DNA of 64,000 nucleotides from Clostridium_B lapidicellarium (GCF_041224415.1 NZ_JBGFFE010000008.1:45440-109439), one strand, 5' to 3'. Shown: positions 9,248 to 18,877, counted from the stretch's first letter. The notes: generated from the letters alone by a model not told the origin. Translations and numbers: made by a program.

Positions 9248-10444
9248 ATGAAGAAATTTTGTAAACTCGTAACTGTGATTTTAATATTTATGTTTTTTTC
9301 AACAGGATGTGCAGATACAGCTGGAAGGAATAACAACAGAGAAATAGTAGTTTGGTCTCATTTTACGGATCCTGAAATAACTGAACTCAGAACTCTTGCT
9401 GATAAATGGTCAAAGACTTCAGGGTACAAAGTGGTAATTCATTCAGACAAAGGTGACAATAGGGCATATATTGAGGCATCTTTAAGAAATATGGAACCGG
9501 ATATAGAATTTGGAGTATCACATGAAAGAATGGAAAAACTTCACAGTGAAAATCTTTTGACTAAAATTCCTGACAACTTGATAGATAAAGATAAATATAT
9601 ACCGTCAGCTCTTGAAACTGTTACCTTTAACAATAAAATGTACGGTATCCCGCTGTCTATAGAAACCTATGGGTTATATTATAATAAAGACAAGGTGAAA
9701 AAACTTCCCCAGACCTTTGAAGAATTGATTTCGATGGGTCGGAAACAGGGTTTTCAATATGATATAAATAATTTTTATTTGAGCTTTCCGATACTCCAGG
9801 CCAACGGAGCATATATTTTTGGAAAAAATAATAAGGGATATAATGTGAAAGACATAGGACTCAACAATGAAAATGCAGTTAAAGGGTATTCAATGATTAG
9901 GGATATGGTTCAGAAATACAAGTTGATGCCGGAAACTGTAGACAGTATAACCGCCAGAAATAATTTTAAAGACGGTAAGACCAGTTTTTACATAAGCGGC
10001 TCCTGGGATCTTCAGGAGCTGGATCAATCGGGACTTAATTATTCTGTAGTGCCCTTTCCAAAATACAATGGCAGGCAGATGACATCATTTGTCACAGCCC
10101 AGGTGGCTTATGTGAGCCCGAGATCGGAATATAAAAAAGCCGACTGGAGCTTGATAAAATATCTTATAGATAATTCCAGCAAACCGCTTTTTAAGATAAC
10201 GGGAAGAATTCCCCCCTTTAAAACGGACTACAATATAAAGGAAGTAAAAAACGATGCAAAAGCCAGGACTTTTGTAAAACAGTCGGAATATGGGGAAATA
10301 TTGCCCAATGTGACTGAAACACAGGCTCTTCAAAATACTAACAAGATAATGCAGAATTTGACATCGGGGAAAATAACCCCGAAAGAATGCGGACACCAAA
10401 TAGAAAAAGACATACTGGATTTTATTGCAAAGGAAAAGCAATAA
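9248..10444 (+). CDS. Orphan extracellular solute-binding lipoprotein (family 1, sugar type)
   Basis: A 398-aa protein with a lipoprotein signal peptide ending in FSTGC (Cys about residue 21), so it is anchored to the outer face of the membrane. The mature part reads like a family-1 binding protein of carbohydrate ABC transporters: EIVVWSHFTDPE near the start, YGIPLSIETYGLYYNKD, and a late FYISGSWDL. No permease or ATPase gene lies beside it, which is unusual because these proteins normally sit with their membrane partners. It may serve a transporter encoded elsewhere, or bind the exported polysaccharide. Confidence 0.85.
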   Translation: MKKFCKLVTVILIFMFFSTGCADTAGRNNNREIVVWSHFTDPEITELRTLADKWSKTSGYKVVIHSDKGDNRAYIEASLRNMEPDIEFGVSHERMEKLHSENLLTKIPDNLIDKDKYIPSALETVTFNNKMYGIPLSIETYGLYYNKDKVKKLPQTFEELISMGRKQGFQYDINNFYLSFPILQANGAYIFGKNNKGYNVKDIGLNNENAVKGYSMIRDMVQKYKLMPETVDSITARNNFKDGKTSFYISGSWDLQELDQSGLNYSVVPFPKYNGRQMTSFVTAQVAYVSPRSEYKKADWSLIKYLIDNSSKPLFKITGRIPPFKTDYNIKEVKNDAKARTFVKQSEYGEILPNVTETQALQNTNKIMQNLTSGKITPKECGHQIEKDILDFIAKEKQ

Positions 10445-10455
10445 AAAAGCTTAAG

Positions 10456-10484
10456 GTGACAAAGAAAAAAGTATGTATTATAAT
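10456..10484 (+). promoter_or_regulatory. Probable sigma-A promoter for the nucleotide-sugar block
   Basis: GTGACA (10456-10461) and a perfect TATAAT (10479-10484) are separated by exactly 17 bases, 39 bases before the dehydrogenase start. This suggests that the sugar-nucleotide genes begin their own transcription unit. Confidence 0.55.
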
Positions 10485-10522
10485 GAAAAACGTATGAGCA
10501 AGTTAAACTAGGAGGTAAAAAC

Positions 10523-11839
10523 ATGTCGCAATTGAAAGATGAATTAATAGAAAAATTGGAGAACAGAAAAGCTAGATTGGGTGTAGTTGGTTTAGGTTAT
10601 GTAGGGCTTCCACTTGCTGTAGAGAAGGCAAAAGCAGGATACCAGGTTATCGGATTTGATGTTCAGGATAAAAAAGTCAAATCGGTAAATGAAGGAGTTA
10701 ATTATATAGGTGACATAGTGGATTCGGACTTGGAAAGACTGGTAAAAGAGGGGAAACTCAAGGCAACTACTGATTTTAGTTTTGTCAAGGATGTAGATGC
10801 AGTTTCAATATGTGTTCCAACTCCACTGGATATTTATAAACAGCCGGACATATCCTATGTGGTAAATTCCACTAAAAGTGTTGCAAAATATCTTCACAGG
10901 GGAATGCTTGTAGTACTTGAAAGTACGACTTATCCAGGCACTACGGAAGAAGTATTAAAGCCCATACTTGAAAAGGGTGGATTGAAATGTGGAGAAGACT
11001 TTTTCCTGGCATTTTCACCGGAAAGGGTGGATCCGGGCAATAAACATTACAAGACTAAAAACACTCCAAAAGTGGTAGGGGGATGTACACCTGAATGTAC
11101 GGAAGTTGCAGCAACTCTCTATAGAAATATACTTGAAAGTGAGATATACACCGTGTCCTGCCCTGCAGTAGCGGAAATGGAAAAGATACTTGAAAATACC
11201 TTTAGGAATATAAACATAGGTCTTGCCAATGAAATGGCTGTACTTTGCAAGAGAATGGGCATAGATATATGGGAAGTTATAGATGCGGCAAAAACTAAAC
11301 CTTATGGATTTATGGCATTTTATCCTGGACCAGGGTTAGGAGGGCATTGCATACCGCTTGATCCATTCTATCTTTCATGGAAAGCCAAGGAATATGACTA
11401 CCATACAAAATTAATAGAGACCTCCGGAGAAATAAATGATTTTATGCCTGAATTTGTAGTCGACAATGCCATGAAACTTTTAAATCAATATGGAAAGGCA
11501 ATGAAAGGATCAAAAGTACTCCTGCTTGGGGTGGCTTATAAGAAGGATATAGATGATATAAGGGAATCTCCAGTTCTTAAGATCATAGATCATCTGAGGA
11601 AAAATGGGGCAAAAATAGTTGTAGACGATCCATTTATTCCTGAATTTAAACGCGGCGGCAAAGTGTATAAAACAGTGAACTGGAAAAATGAGATTGATAG
11701 TTCGGATATAGTGATTATAACTACGGATCACAGCTGTTATGATTATCAGACCATAGTAGACAGGGCCAAGATAATTTATGATACAAGAAATGCAACAAGA
11801 GATGTAAAAAATAACAGGGAAAAAATCCATAAATTATAA
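10523..11839 (+). CDS. UDP-N-acetylglucosamine 6-dehydrogenase-like nucleotide-sugar dehydrogenase (WbpA type)
   Basis: Oxidises C6 of a UDP-sugar to the uronic acid with two NAD+. The NAD loop GVVGLGYVGLP lies at about residues 20-30. STTYPGTTEE and the active-site GLGGHCIPLDP (catalytic Cys) are intact, and the C-terminal domain has GVAYKKDIDDIRESP. At 438 aa it matches the WbpA/WecC/TuaD family. The neighbours (Gfo/Idh oxidoreductase, hexapeptide acetyltransferase, 2-epimerase) point to UDP-GlcNAc as substrate, making it the first step toward a di-N-acetylated mannuronic acid. UDP-ManNAc or UDP-glucose dehydrogenase are alternatives. AGGAGGT lies just before the ATG. Confidence 0.87.
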   Translation: MSQLKDELIEKLENRKARLGVVGLGYVGLPLAVEKAKAGYQVIGFDVQDKKVKSVNEGVNYIGDIVDSDLERLVKEGKLKATTDFSFVKDVDAVSICVPTPLDIYKQPDISYVVNSTKSVAKYLHRGMLVVLESTTYPGTTEEVLKPILEKGGLKCGEDFFLAFSPERVDPGNKHYKTKNTPKVVGGCTPECTEVAATLYRNILESEIYTVSCPAVAEMEKILENTFRNINIGLANEMAVLCKRMGIDIWEVIDAAKTKPYGFMAFYPGPGLGGHCIPLDPFYLSWKAKEYDYHTKLIETSGEINDFMPEFVVDNAMKLLNQYGKAMKGSKVLLLGVAYKKDIDDIRESPVLKIIDHLRKNGAKIVVDDPFIPEFKRGGKVYKTVNWKNEIDSSDIVIITTDHSCYDYQTIVDRAKIIYDTRNATRDVKNNREKIHKL

Positions 11840-11871
11840 ATTGAGGGCAATTATTGATAAGAGGTGTTTTT

Positions 11872-12978
11872 ATGAAAAAATTGAAGTTTGCCATTATAGG
11901 GTGCGGCAGGATATCTTATAAGCACGTTGAGGCCCTGGCAGCTAATAGAGAAGAAGCGGTTCTAACTGCAGTGTGTGATATAATCTGTGAAAAGGCCGAA
12001 AAGAGAAAAAATGAATATGTTGATAAAGTGGGAAAAGATCATGTCCCGGCAGTCTATACCGACTATAAGAAAATGCTCAAAGAACAGGATATAGATGTAG
12101 TTACTGTAGCTACTGAAAGCGGATATCATCCCGAGATAGCCATCTACTGTATGAATAATAGGAAAAATGTTATCTGTGAAAAGCCCATGGCACTTTCAAT
12201 ACAGGACGCAGATGCGATGATAGTTGCGTCTGAAAAGAACCATGTGAAATTGTGCATATGCCATCAAAACAGGTTTAATAAACCGGTGCAACAGCTTAGA
12301 TCGGCAGTAGAACAACATAGATTTGGCAGGCTTATAAATGGAACAGCCAGAATACTGTGGAACAGAAATATGGACTATTATCACCAGGCTTCCTGGCGTG
12401 GAACGTGGAAACTTGACGGGGGTACTTTGATGAACCAGTGTATACACAATATAGATTTGCTTCAGTGGATGATGGGTGGAGAAATTCAAAGTGTATATGC
12501 ACAGTGTGATACTTTTATAAGGGACATAGAGGCAGAGGACTTCGGGGCAATAATAATAAGGTTCAGAAATGGTTCCGTAGGAATAGTGGAAGGCAGTGCC
12601 TGTGTTTATCCAAAAAATTTGGAGGAAACTTTAAGCATATTTGGGGAAAAAGGTACCGTATGTATAGGTGGACTTGCTGTAAACAGGATAGAAACGTGGA
12701 AATTTGCCGATCACAGGAATATAGACGACGAAGTGCTGAAATCTCAAAAGGGAGATCCGGATACTGTATATGGCTTTGGACACATACCTCTTTTCAAAAA
12801 TATGATAGATGCTGTGAATAATAATACAAAACCTCTTATAGATGGAAAAGAGGGAAAAAAGGGAATGTCTATTGTTTTGGCGGCTTATAAATCGAGACTT
12901 ACGGGCATGCCTGTTGAATTCCCAATAGGCGATTTTTCAACTCTGGATATGGCGGGAGTTAAAAAAATTAATAAATAG
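11872..12978 (+). CDS. Gfo/Idh/MocA oxidoreductase, WbpB/WlbA-like
   Basis: A 368-aa NAD-dependent dehydrogenase with an N-terminal Rossmann domain (IIGCGRISYKH) and the family EKP motif in CEKPMALS. The catalytic region follows in WRGTWKLDGGTLMNQCIHNIDLLQWM. In the WbpB/WlbA branch this enzyme oxidises C3 of UDP-GlcNAcA so that an amino group can be added. The ATG at 11872 is preferred to the in-frame TTG at 11854 because GAGGTG (11861-11866) is spaced 5 bases before it. It follows the dehydrogenase by 32 bases. Confidence 0.85.
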   Translation: MKKLKFAIIGCGRISYKHVEALAANREEAVLTAVCDIICEKAEKRKNEYVDKVGKDHVPAVYTDYKKMLKEQDIDVVTVATESGYHPEIAIYCMNNRKNVICEKPMALSIQDADAMIVASEKNHVKLCICHQNRFNKPVQQLRSAVEQHRFGRLINGTARILWNRNMDYYHQASWRGTWKLDGGTLMNQCIHNIDLLQWMMGGEIQSVYAQCDTFIRDIEAEDFGAIIIRFRNGSVGIVEGSACVYPKNLEETLSIFGEKGTVCIGGLAVNRIETWKFADHRNIDDEVLKSQKGDPDTVYGFGHIPLFKNMIDAVNNNTKPLIDGKEGKKGMSIVLAAYKSRLTGMPVEFPIGDFSTLDMAGVKKINK

Positions 12979-12988
12979 TAATTTGGAG

Positions 12989-13019
12989 TTGAGAATGAAT
13001 GGATCAGTTTCATTCTCAA
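12989..13019 (+). other. Intra-operon hairpin
   Basis: Arms at 12989-12999 and 13009-13019 are an 11-bp perfect inverted repeat with a 9-base loop. The stretch after it is only mildly T-rich. It lies between the oxidoreductase and the acetyltransferase and may be an attenuator or an mRNA processing/stability element. Confidence 0.5.
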
Positions 13020-13050
13020 TTCTTAAATATATGAAGGTAGGAGAGTTAAT

Positions 13051-13797
13051 ATGTGTGAGAGATATATATCTAATACTGCAGAAGTTGGCAATAATGTAAC
13101 TATCGGGAAATTTACAGTCTTGGAGGATGGAGTCGTACTTGGAAACAACTGCATTATAGGTCATAATGTAGTGATTCACAAAGGCTGCATTATAGGAAAT
13201 AATGTGAGAATTGACGATAATACCGTTATAGGTAAGGAACCTATGAGATCTGTAAACAGTATATTTAAGGATGACAAAAAGTTTGAACCCACAGTGCTGA
13301 AAGATGGATGCCTTATAGGGGCGGGAACTGTAATTTACTGTGGATGCACCATAGGTGAAAATGTACTTATTGCAGATCTTGCAACTGTAAGGGAAGATGT
13401 GACTATAGGCGACAGAACTATAATAGGCAGAGGAACTGCTGTGGAGAATTTCTGTAAGGTCGGCTCAAACTGCAAGATTGAAACAAATGTATATATTACA
13501 GCTTATTCTGAGATTGAGGACAATGTATTCATTGCACCTGGTGTTGTAACTTCAAATGATAATTTTGCAGCCAGATCTAAAGAGAGATATAAGCATTTTA
13601 AGGGAGTAACTGTTAAAAAAGGCGGCAGGATAGGTGTACAGGCAACTGTACTTCCAGGAAAGGTTATAGGGGAAGACGGTTTTGCCGCAGCAGGAAGTGT
13701 GGTTACAAAAGATGTGGAAAAAGCTGTCATAGTTGCAGGAAATCCAGCTGTAAAATTCAGAAATGTTCCTGAAGACCAGCTTCTAAAAAATCAATAA
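13051..13797 (+). CDS. Left-handed beta-helix N-acetyltransferase, WbpD/WlbB-like
   Basis: A 248-aa hexapeptide-repeat protein with many [LIV]GxxxxI turns from residue 1 to about 200 (for example VGNNVTIG, IGNNVRID, IGENVLIA). The C-terminal GVTVKKGGRIGVQATVLPG and VVAGNPA are typical of trimeric sugar-nucleotide acetyltransferases using acetyl-CoA. In the WbpABEDI pathway it acetylates the 3-amino group of UDP-GlcNAc3NA. The insertion with GKEPMRSVNS early in the repeat also fits acyltransferases of this type. AGGAG precedes the ATG. Confidence 0.82.
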   Translation: MCERYISNTAEVGNNVTIGKFTVLEDGVVLGNNCIIGHNVVIHKGCIIGNNVRIDDNTVIGKEPMRSVNSIFKDDKKFEPTVLKDGCLIGAGTVIYCGCTIGENVLIADLATVREDVTIGDRTIIGRGTAVENFCKVGSNCKIETNVYITAYSEIEDNVFIAPGVVTSNDNFAARSKERYKHFKGVTVKKGGRIGVQATVLPGKVIGEDGFAAAGSVVTKDVEKAVIVAGNPAVKFRNVPEDQLLKNQ

Positions 13798-13819
13798 TAA
13801 ATTTTACAGGAGGATACAC

Positions 13820-14872
13820 ATGAAGATATTAACAGTTGTGGGAGCGAGACCTCAATTTATTAAGGCTGCTGCTGTTTCCAGAGTAATAAGAAAACATCAT
13901 CGTGAAGTGCTGGTGCATACGGGACAGCATTATGACAGGAATATGTCTAAGGTTTTTTTTGAAGAACTGAATATACCTGAGCCTGATTATAATTTGGGCG
14001 TTGGTTCGGGAAGTCATGGAAGGCAGACCGGGACCATGCTCATAAAACTTGAGGAAGTATATGAAAAAGAGAAACCTGATCTTGTACTTGTTTATGGTGA
14101 TACCAATTCAACTCTTGCAGGGGCACTGTGTGCCAGTAAATTATTGATTCCAGTAGCACATGTGGAAGCTGGGCTTAGAAGTTTTAATATGGAAATGCCG
14201 GAGGAACAGAACAGAGTTCTTACAGACCACATTTCAAATATTTTATTTGTGCCGACAAAATCAGCGGAAAAAAACTTAAAGGGCGAGGGAATAAAAAAGG
14301 GTATCTACAATGTGGGAGATGTTATGTTTGATGCTATCTTGGATTTTAAAAAGCTGGCTGAAAATAGAAGCGAAATTATAAGAGATCTGCACTTAGAGGG
14401 CAGGGAATACGTACTTGCTACAATACACAGGGCCGAAAATACAAATCATATAAAAAGACTCGGTGATATAGTCAGTGCATTAAATGAATGCGGAAGAACA
14501 ATAGTACTTCCCCTCCATCCCAGGACTAAGAAATATATGTCCGACTATGGGCTTAAATTCAATAAAAATGTGAAGGTGACAGATCCTGTAGGATATCTCG
14601 AGATGATAAATTTGGAGATGAACTCTCAAAAAATAGTTACGGACAGCGGTGGAGTTCAAAAAGAAGCTTTCTTTATGAAAAAACCCTGCATAACTTTAAG
14701 AGATGAAACGGAATGGGTTGAAACAGTCGAGAATGGTTGGAATAAAATAGTGGGAACTGACAGGAAAAAAATATTGGATGCTATATTGAACTTTACACCT
14801 TCAAAAAAGCAGGAAAATATATTTGGAGATGGAAAAGCTTCAGTGAAGATTATGAAGGTACTTGATAGGTAG
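13820..14872 (+). CDS. UDP-N-acetylglucosamine 2-epimerase family (WecB/WbpI), non-hydrolysing
   Basis: A GT-B-fold epimerase of 350 aa. Key motifs are present: GARPQFIKAA at the start, HTGQHYD, GDTNSTLAG, HVEAGLRS and PEEQNR, DSGGVQKEA and RDETEW. It inverts C2 of a UDP-HexNAc, here probably turning UDP-GlcNAc(3NAc)A into the manno form (WbpI role). A plain WecB role, making UDP-ManNAc for the WecG/TagA-like transferase at 20597, is equally possible. It sits 22 bases after the acetyltransferase with AGGAGG before its ATG. Confidence 0.87.
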   Translation: MKILTVVGARPQFIKAAAVSRVIRKHHREVLVHTGQHYDRNMSKVFFEELNIPEPDYNLGVGSGSHGRQTGTMLIKLEEVYEKEKPDLVLVYGDTNSTLAGALCASKLLIPVAHVEAGLRSFNMEMPEEQNRVLTDHISNILFVPTKSAEKNLKGEGIKKGIYNVGDVMFDAILDFKKLAENRSEIIRDLHLEGREYVLATIHRAENTNHIKRLGDIVSALNECGRTIVLPLHPRTKKYMSDYGLKFNKNVKVTDPVGYLEMINLEMNSQKIVTDSGGVQKEAFFMKKPCITLRDETEWVETVENGWNKIVGTDRKKILDAILNFTPSKKQENIFGDGKASVKIMKVLDR

Positions 14873-14903
14873 CGTCAGGAAGGGTTGAAATGGAGGTGGG
14901 AGC

Positions 14904-16151
14904 TTGATTTTGGATAGAGTCTTATATCTGCTTGTATGCGCTTATGTGTTGACACTGCCTGTATTGCCGGATGGTATAAAAATACACGGCATTACTTTTA
15001 GTGACTGTATGCTGGCAGTTATTTTACTGCTTTATATGTTGAAAATTATCGGAACGAAGAAATCAAGACATAGATTTTTAATTGGAATAGGGGATTTTTT
15101 CAAGAATTATTTGACTGTATTCATGAGTGTATTTGCAGTTATGATGCTTGTCTCGGTAAGTTATGCTGTGGAAAAAAAGCTTGCTGTCGGTGAAAGCCTT
15201 AGATTTATATCGTATATTGCATTGTTTTTTATGATTAAATATGAGTGGAACAGGAGAGAACTTTTAAATGGAATACTGTGTTCTTACATAGGTTCTGTAA
15301 TTATAGTAAGTTTATATGGGATGTATCAGTATTTTACGGGTTTTGGGCTAAGCAACCAATTTAAAAATTATGGATATGCAAAATTTAAAATAACGGCAAA
15401 CATGAATAATCCAAATAACCTGGCAGCATTTCTAATAATTGGGATTTTTCCCGTGATTATGTTGTTTATATATGAGCGGAAAAAGATAAGAAAATATTTC
15501 TTTTTAATTCTGGCGATTGTGATGTTTTCAGATTTGATCTTTACAGGATCGAGAAATGCCATTGTTGGAACTGCAGTTGGACTGGTAACTCTTGTTGTTT
15601 TATATAGTTTTAAATTTATCCTGCCGCTTTTGACAGCAGCAGTGATATCGATGCTGCTGCCGGAATTGAGGGCCAGAATCGTGGCAATAGGTGATCCTGT
15701 CCAAAATCAATCCAGAATCTATCTATGGAAAATTGCGGGAAAAATGATAAAGGATCATCCTGTATTTGGTGTAGGAAATGGAAACTATGTAAGCTTATAC
15801 GATAAATATGTAAGTATATATCCGCAGTATAAATTTTATGGATACAGCAGATGGCCCAGTCACAATTCCTATCTGAAGGTGGAAAGTGAACTTGGAATTA
15901 TAGGAGGTATATCTTTTGCCGGTATTATCATATCTTCACTCATAGGAGTTAGAAATTTTGTCAAAAGCACAAAAAATAAATTTTACAGGTATTTTTATAC
16001 AGGCTTTTTTGCGTCAATGGTGGCCTTTTATATAATGAATTTGGTTGACAATTTATTTTTTGTACCTAAGACCACTACATATTTCTGGGTTATTTTGGCA
16101 ATATCTCAATCTATGATGTATAGGGAAAGACATAAAAGTATATTTTTTTAA
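14904..16151 (+). CDS. O-antigen ligase/polymerase-like membrane protein (Wzy_C/WaaL type)
   Basis: A 415-aa polytopic membrane protein. TGSRNAIVG, a cluster around NQSRIYLWKIAGKMIKDHPVFGVGNGNY and the later RWPSHNSYLKVESELGIIGG are the pattern of the O-antigen ligase/polymerase (Wzy_C) family, where an external Arg and the His in SHNSYL are functional. It could polymerise repeat units or ligate the finished glycan to peptidoglycan. The start is a TTG at 14904 with TGGAGGTGG upstream. It is the second polymerase-like gene of the locus. Confidence 0.82.
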   Translation: MILDRVLYLLVCAYVLTLPVLPDGIKIHGITFSDCMLAVILLLYMLKIIGTKKSRHRFLIGIGDFFKNYLTVFMSVFAVMMLVSVSYAVEKKLAVGESLRFISYIALFFMIKYEWNRRELLNGILCSYIGSVIIVSLYGMYQYFTGFGLSNQFKNYGYAKFKITANMNNPNNLAAFLIIGIFPVIMLFIYERKKIRKYFFLILAIVMFSDLIFTGSRNAIVGTAVGLVTLVVLYSFKFILPLLTAAVISMLLPELRARIVAIGDPVQNQSRIYLWKIAGKMIKDHPVFGVGNGNYVSLYDKYVSIYPQYKFYGYSRWPSHNSYLKVESELGIIGGISFAGIIISSLIGVRNFVKSTKNKFYRYFYTGFFASMVAFYIMNLVDNLFFVPKTTTYFWVILAISQSMMYRERHKSIFF

Positions 16152-16177
16152 ATATCTTCTGATTGAAGGTGGAAGCT

Positions 16178-17281
16178 ATGAAAGTATTACAAATTATATC
16201 TGGGAATGATACGGGCGGCGGCGGAAATCATGTTTTGAATCTGAGCTTTTATTCGAGACGCATGTTTGACTGCACCTTAGGTACTATAGGTGGAGGAGGA
16301 CTTTATGAGAGAAGTAAAAGACTTGGTGTGAATACGGTGAAATTCAAGAGAAGCATTACTTATGACAGTTTTATATTGAAATATATAGAGGAGAATAAGA
16401 TTGATATTGTAAATTTCCACGGTGCCAGAGCCTTTTTTGTGCATTACTTCCTAAAAAACAAAATAAATATACCTGCGGTTGCCACAGTACATAGTGATTT
16501 CAGAAAAGATTTTTTAAACAGTAAAATTAAATATAAGATTTTTACACCTTTAAGCAAAGCTGGTTTGAAGAGTTTTGGCAACTATATATGTGTATCCGAC
16601 TATATAAAAGATATTCTAGATGAAGAAAATTTCAGGGGGAAAAAATTTAGGGTCAGCAATGGAATTGCCGGCGATGGGATAGTTCTGAAAAAAGATAGGA
16701 ATGGTATAAGGAAAAAATATAATATATCCGATAGGGATTTTGTATATGTAAATGTGGCTAGGATGCACCCTGTAAAAAATCAAATGTCGCTTGTGGAGGC
16801 ATTTGGAATTGTCAGAGATAAAGTAAAAAACGTAAAGCTCATTATAGTTGGAGATGGTTCGGAAGAGCTTAAACTGAGGAATTTGATTGTAGATCTGGCA
16901 CTGCAGGAAGATGTGATACTTGCAGGATACAGTGAGAATGCCATAGATTTTATGAATGCGGGAGATGTAGGCATATTGACGTCATTTAGCGAAGGCGGGG
17001 CACCTCCTATGGTACTGCTTGAAAGTGCTGCTGTAAAAAAGCCTTTTATAGCTCCCAGAGTCGGTGACATGGATACAATTTTAGATGACGATTCCATATT
17101 TTTAGTAGATCCGAATTCTGTAGAAGACATAAGTAATAAAATGAAATTGGCTTTTGACAGAAGAGAATACATGCAGGGTATGGGAGAAAGATTGTATGAT
17201 ATCTGCAAAAAAAAATTTTCAATGAATAATTTTTGCAGACAGTACAATGATATATACAGCAGGATACTTTCCCAAGAATAG
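16178..17281 (+). CDS. Glycosyltransferase family 4
   Basis: A 367-aa GT-B transferase. The N-terminus has GNDTGGGGNHVLNL, a glycine-rich acceptor-side loop, and NFHGARAFFVH. The C-terminal half has VARMHPVKNQ, IVGDGSEE and SEGGAPPMVLLESA, equivalent to the E-x7-E nucleotide-sugar motif. The ATG at 16178 is chosen over a TTG at 16163 because GAAGGTGG (16165-16172) is the ribosome binding site. Co-oriented and close to its neighbours; sugar specificity unknown. Confidence 0.86.
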   Translation: MKVLQIISGNDTGGGGNHVLNLSFYSRRMFDCTLGTIGGGGLYERSKRLGVNTVKFKRSITYDSFILKYIEENKIDIVNFHGARAFFVHYFLKNKINIPAVATVHSDFRKDFLNSKIKYKIFTPLSKAGLKSFGNYICVSDYIKDILDEENFRGKKFRVSNGIAGDGIVLKKDRNGIRKKYNISDRDFVYVNVARMHPVKNQMSLVEAFGIVRDKVKNVKLIIVGDGSEELKLRNLIVDLALQEDVILAGYSENAIDFMNAGDVGILTSFSEGGAPPMVLLESAAVKKPFIAPRVGDMDTILDDDSIFLVDPNSVEDISNKMKLAFDRREYMQGMGERLYDICKKKFSMNNFCRQYNDIYSRILSQE

Positions 17282-17296
17282 TTGGAAGTGGATAAG

Positions 17297-18847
17297 ATGG
17301 CAGGAAAAAAAGTGATAAAAAGTTCCATTATAGTAATGCTCCTCATAATAGGGGGTAAAATTTTAGCATTAGTGAGAGATGCGCTTATAGCGGACAAATT
17401 TGGTGCAACTTATATAACTGACATATATAATTTTTCATTGGGATTCGTTTATCTTTTAACTACTATAAGCTATGGACTTACTACAACTTTCATACCGCTT
17501 AATTCGGAACATATTGAACACAGCAGCAGCAGGAAGAGGAATAGGTTTGTGAACAACATTATAAATCTTTCCACCTTTTTTACAATTATAATTACAGCTT
17601 TGCTTATTATATTTTCAAAACAGATAATATATGTATTCGGACATGGATTTACTGCAAATGTAAATATATATAGCCAGGCGGTTGAAATAATCAGAATAAT
17701 GCTGTTGTCCCTTGTATTTGTCACTTTGCAGAGTGTAGTTACAGGAGTGCTTCAGTCTCACAAAAAATTTTATGAACCTGCAGCCATGGCACTGTCTTCT
17801 AATTTGGTCTATATAGTTTATTTGGTATTTTTAACGTCCAAATATGGGATAAAAGGTTTTGCCGTAGCTACTGTAATTGGATTTTTCGTTCAATTTGCCA
17901 TAAATGTTCCAAGGTACAGGAAACTTGGGTACAGGTATAAGTTTGTCATGGATATAAAGGACAAAGATGCCCGTTCCATGTTTAAACTGATGGTACCTAT
18001 AATTATAAGTACCTCAGTTGTGCAGTTGAATTTGTTTATAAACAGGTCTTTTGCAAACAATATATATTTTGGAGCTGTTACGGTACTGGATTACTCCAAC
18101 AAGATAAATACCCTGGCTTATGAAGTATTTGCCATAGGAATTGCCATGATCGTATATCCAACTCTTTCGGAGCTGGCAGCAAAGAGAAATATTTTAGAGT
18201 ATAAGAAGGCCCTGGTCAATTCTATAAATATAATAATGATAATCATGATACCTGCGGCAATTGCCATAGGGGTATTGAGACATCCTCTTGTAAATTTGAT
18301 CTTTAGACGGGGAGCTTTTAATCTTACAGCTTCAAATTTGACTTCCAGTGCACTTTTATTCTACTGTCCTGCAATGATTGCCTATGGGGTCAGGGATATA
18401 TTGAATAAAGCTTTTTATTCCATTAAAGATGCAAGGACCCCTATGGTAAACAGTTTTATAGGGATAATTGTAAATATAATTATAAATTTTATTCTTGTAA
18501 AATATATGAAAGTTTCCGGGTTGACTTTGGCTACTACGATTTCTACGATTATAACCACAGTACTCATGATGACGAGTTTAAATAAAAAGTTAAACGGAAT
18601 GAATATGAAAAAAATTTTTTCCGGATTTTTAAAGATAAGTTTTTCCTCTGCGATTATGGGTATATTTATATACATTGTAAATTATGTCTGTATGAATGAG
18701 ATTTCTTCTTTTATGATGGGCAGTATTTTATCCATTTTTATATCTTTTTTCGCAGGAAGTATAATTTACTTTGTATGTCTTCATTTTACCAAGATTGAAG
18801 AATATGAATATATACTTAAGGCAGTCAGGAACAAAATTGAAGTGTAA
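17297..18847 (+). CDS. MurJ/MviN-family lipid flippase, second copy
   Basis: About 516 aa with roughly 14 membrane segments. KILALVRDALIADKFG near the start and YGVRDILNKAFYSIKDARTP later align with the same motifs in the copy at 7664-9202, so the two are clear paralogues but well diverged. A role as Wzx-like flippase for the lipid-linked repeat unit is inferred from the polysaccharide context. ATG 17297 is preferred over the TTG at 17282 that overlaps the preceding stop region. Confidence 0.86.
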   Translation: MAGKKVIKSSIIVMLLIIGGKILALVRDALIADKFGATYITDIYNFSLGFVYLLTTISYGLTTTFIPLNSEHIEHSSSRKRNRFVNNIINLSTFFTIIITALLIIFSKQIIYVFGHGFTANVNIYSQAVEIIRIMLLSLVFVTLQSVVTGVLQSHKKFYEPAAMALSSNLVYIVYLVFLTSKYGIKGFAVATVIGFFVQFAINVPRYRKLGYRYKFVMDIKDKDARSMFKLMVPIIISTSVVQLNLFINRSFANNIYFGAVTVLDYSNKINTLAYEVFAIGIAMIVYPTLSELAAKRNILEYKKALVNSINIIMIIMIPAAIAIGVLRHPLVNLIFRRGAFNLTASNLTSSALLFYCPAMIAYGVRDILNKAFYSIKDARTPMVNSFIGIIVNIIINFILVKYMKVSGLTLATTISTIITTVLMMTSLNKKLNGMNMKKIFSGFLKISFSSAIMGIFIYIVNYVCMNEISSFMMGSILSIFISFFAGSIIYFVCLHFTKIEEYEYILKAVRNKIEV

Positions 18848-18877
18848 GGAATGCAGTTTGTATTTTGATGGAAGAGG

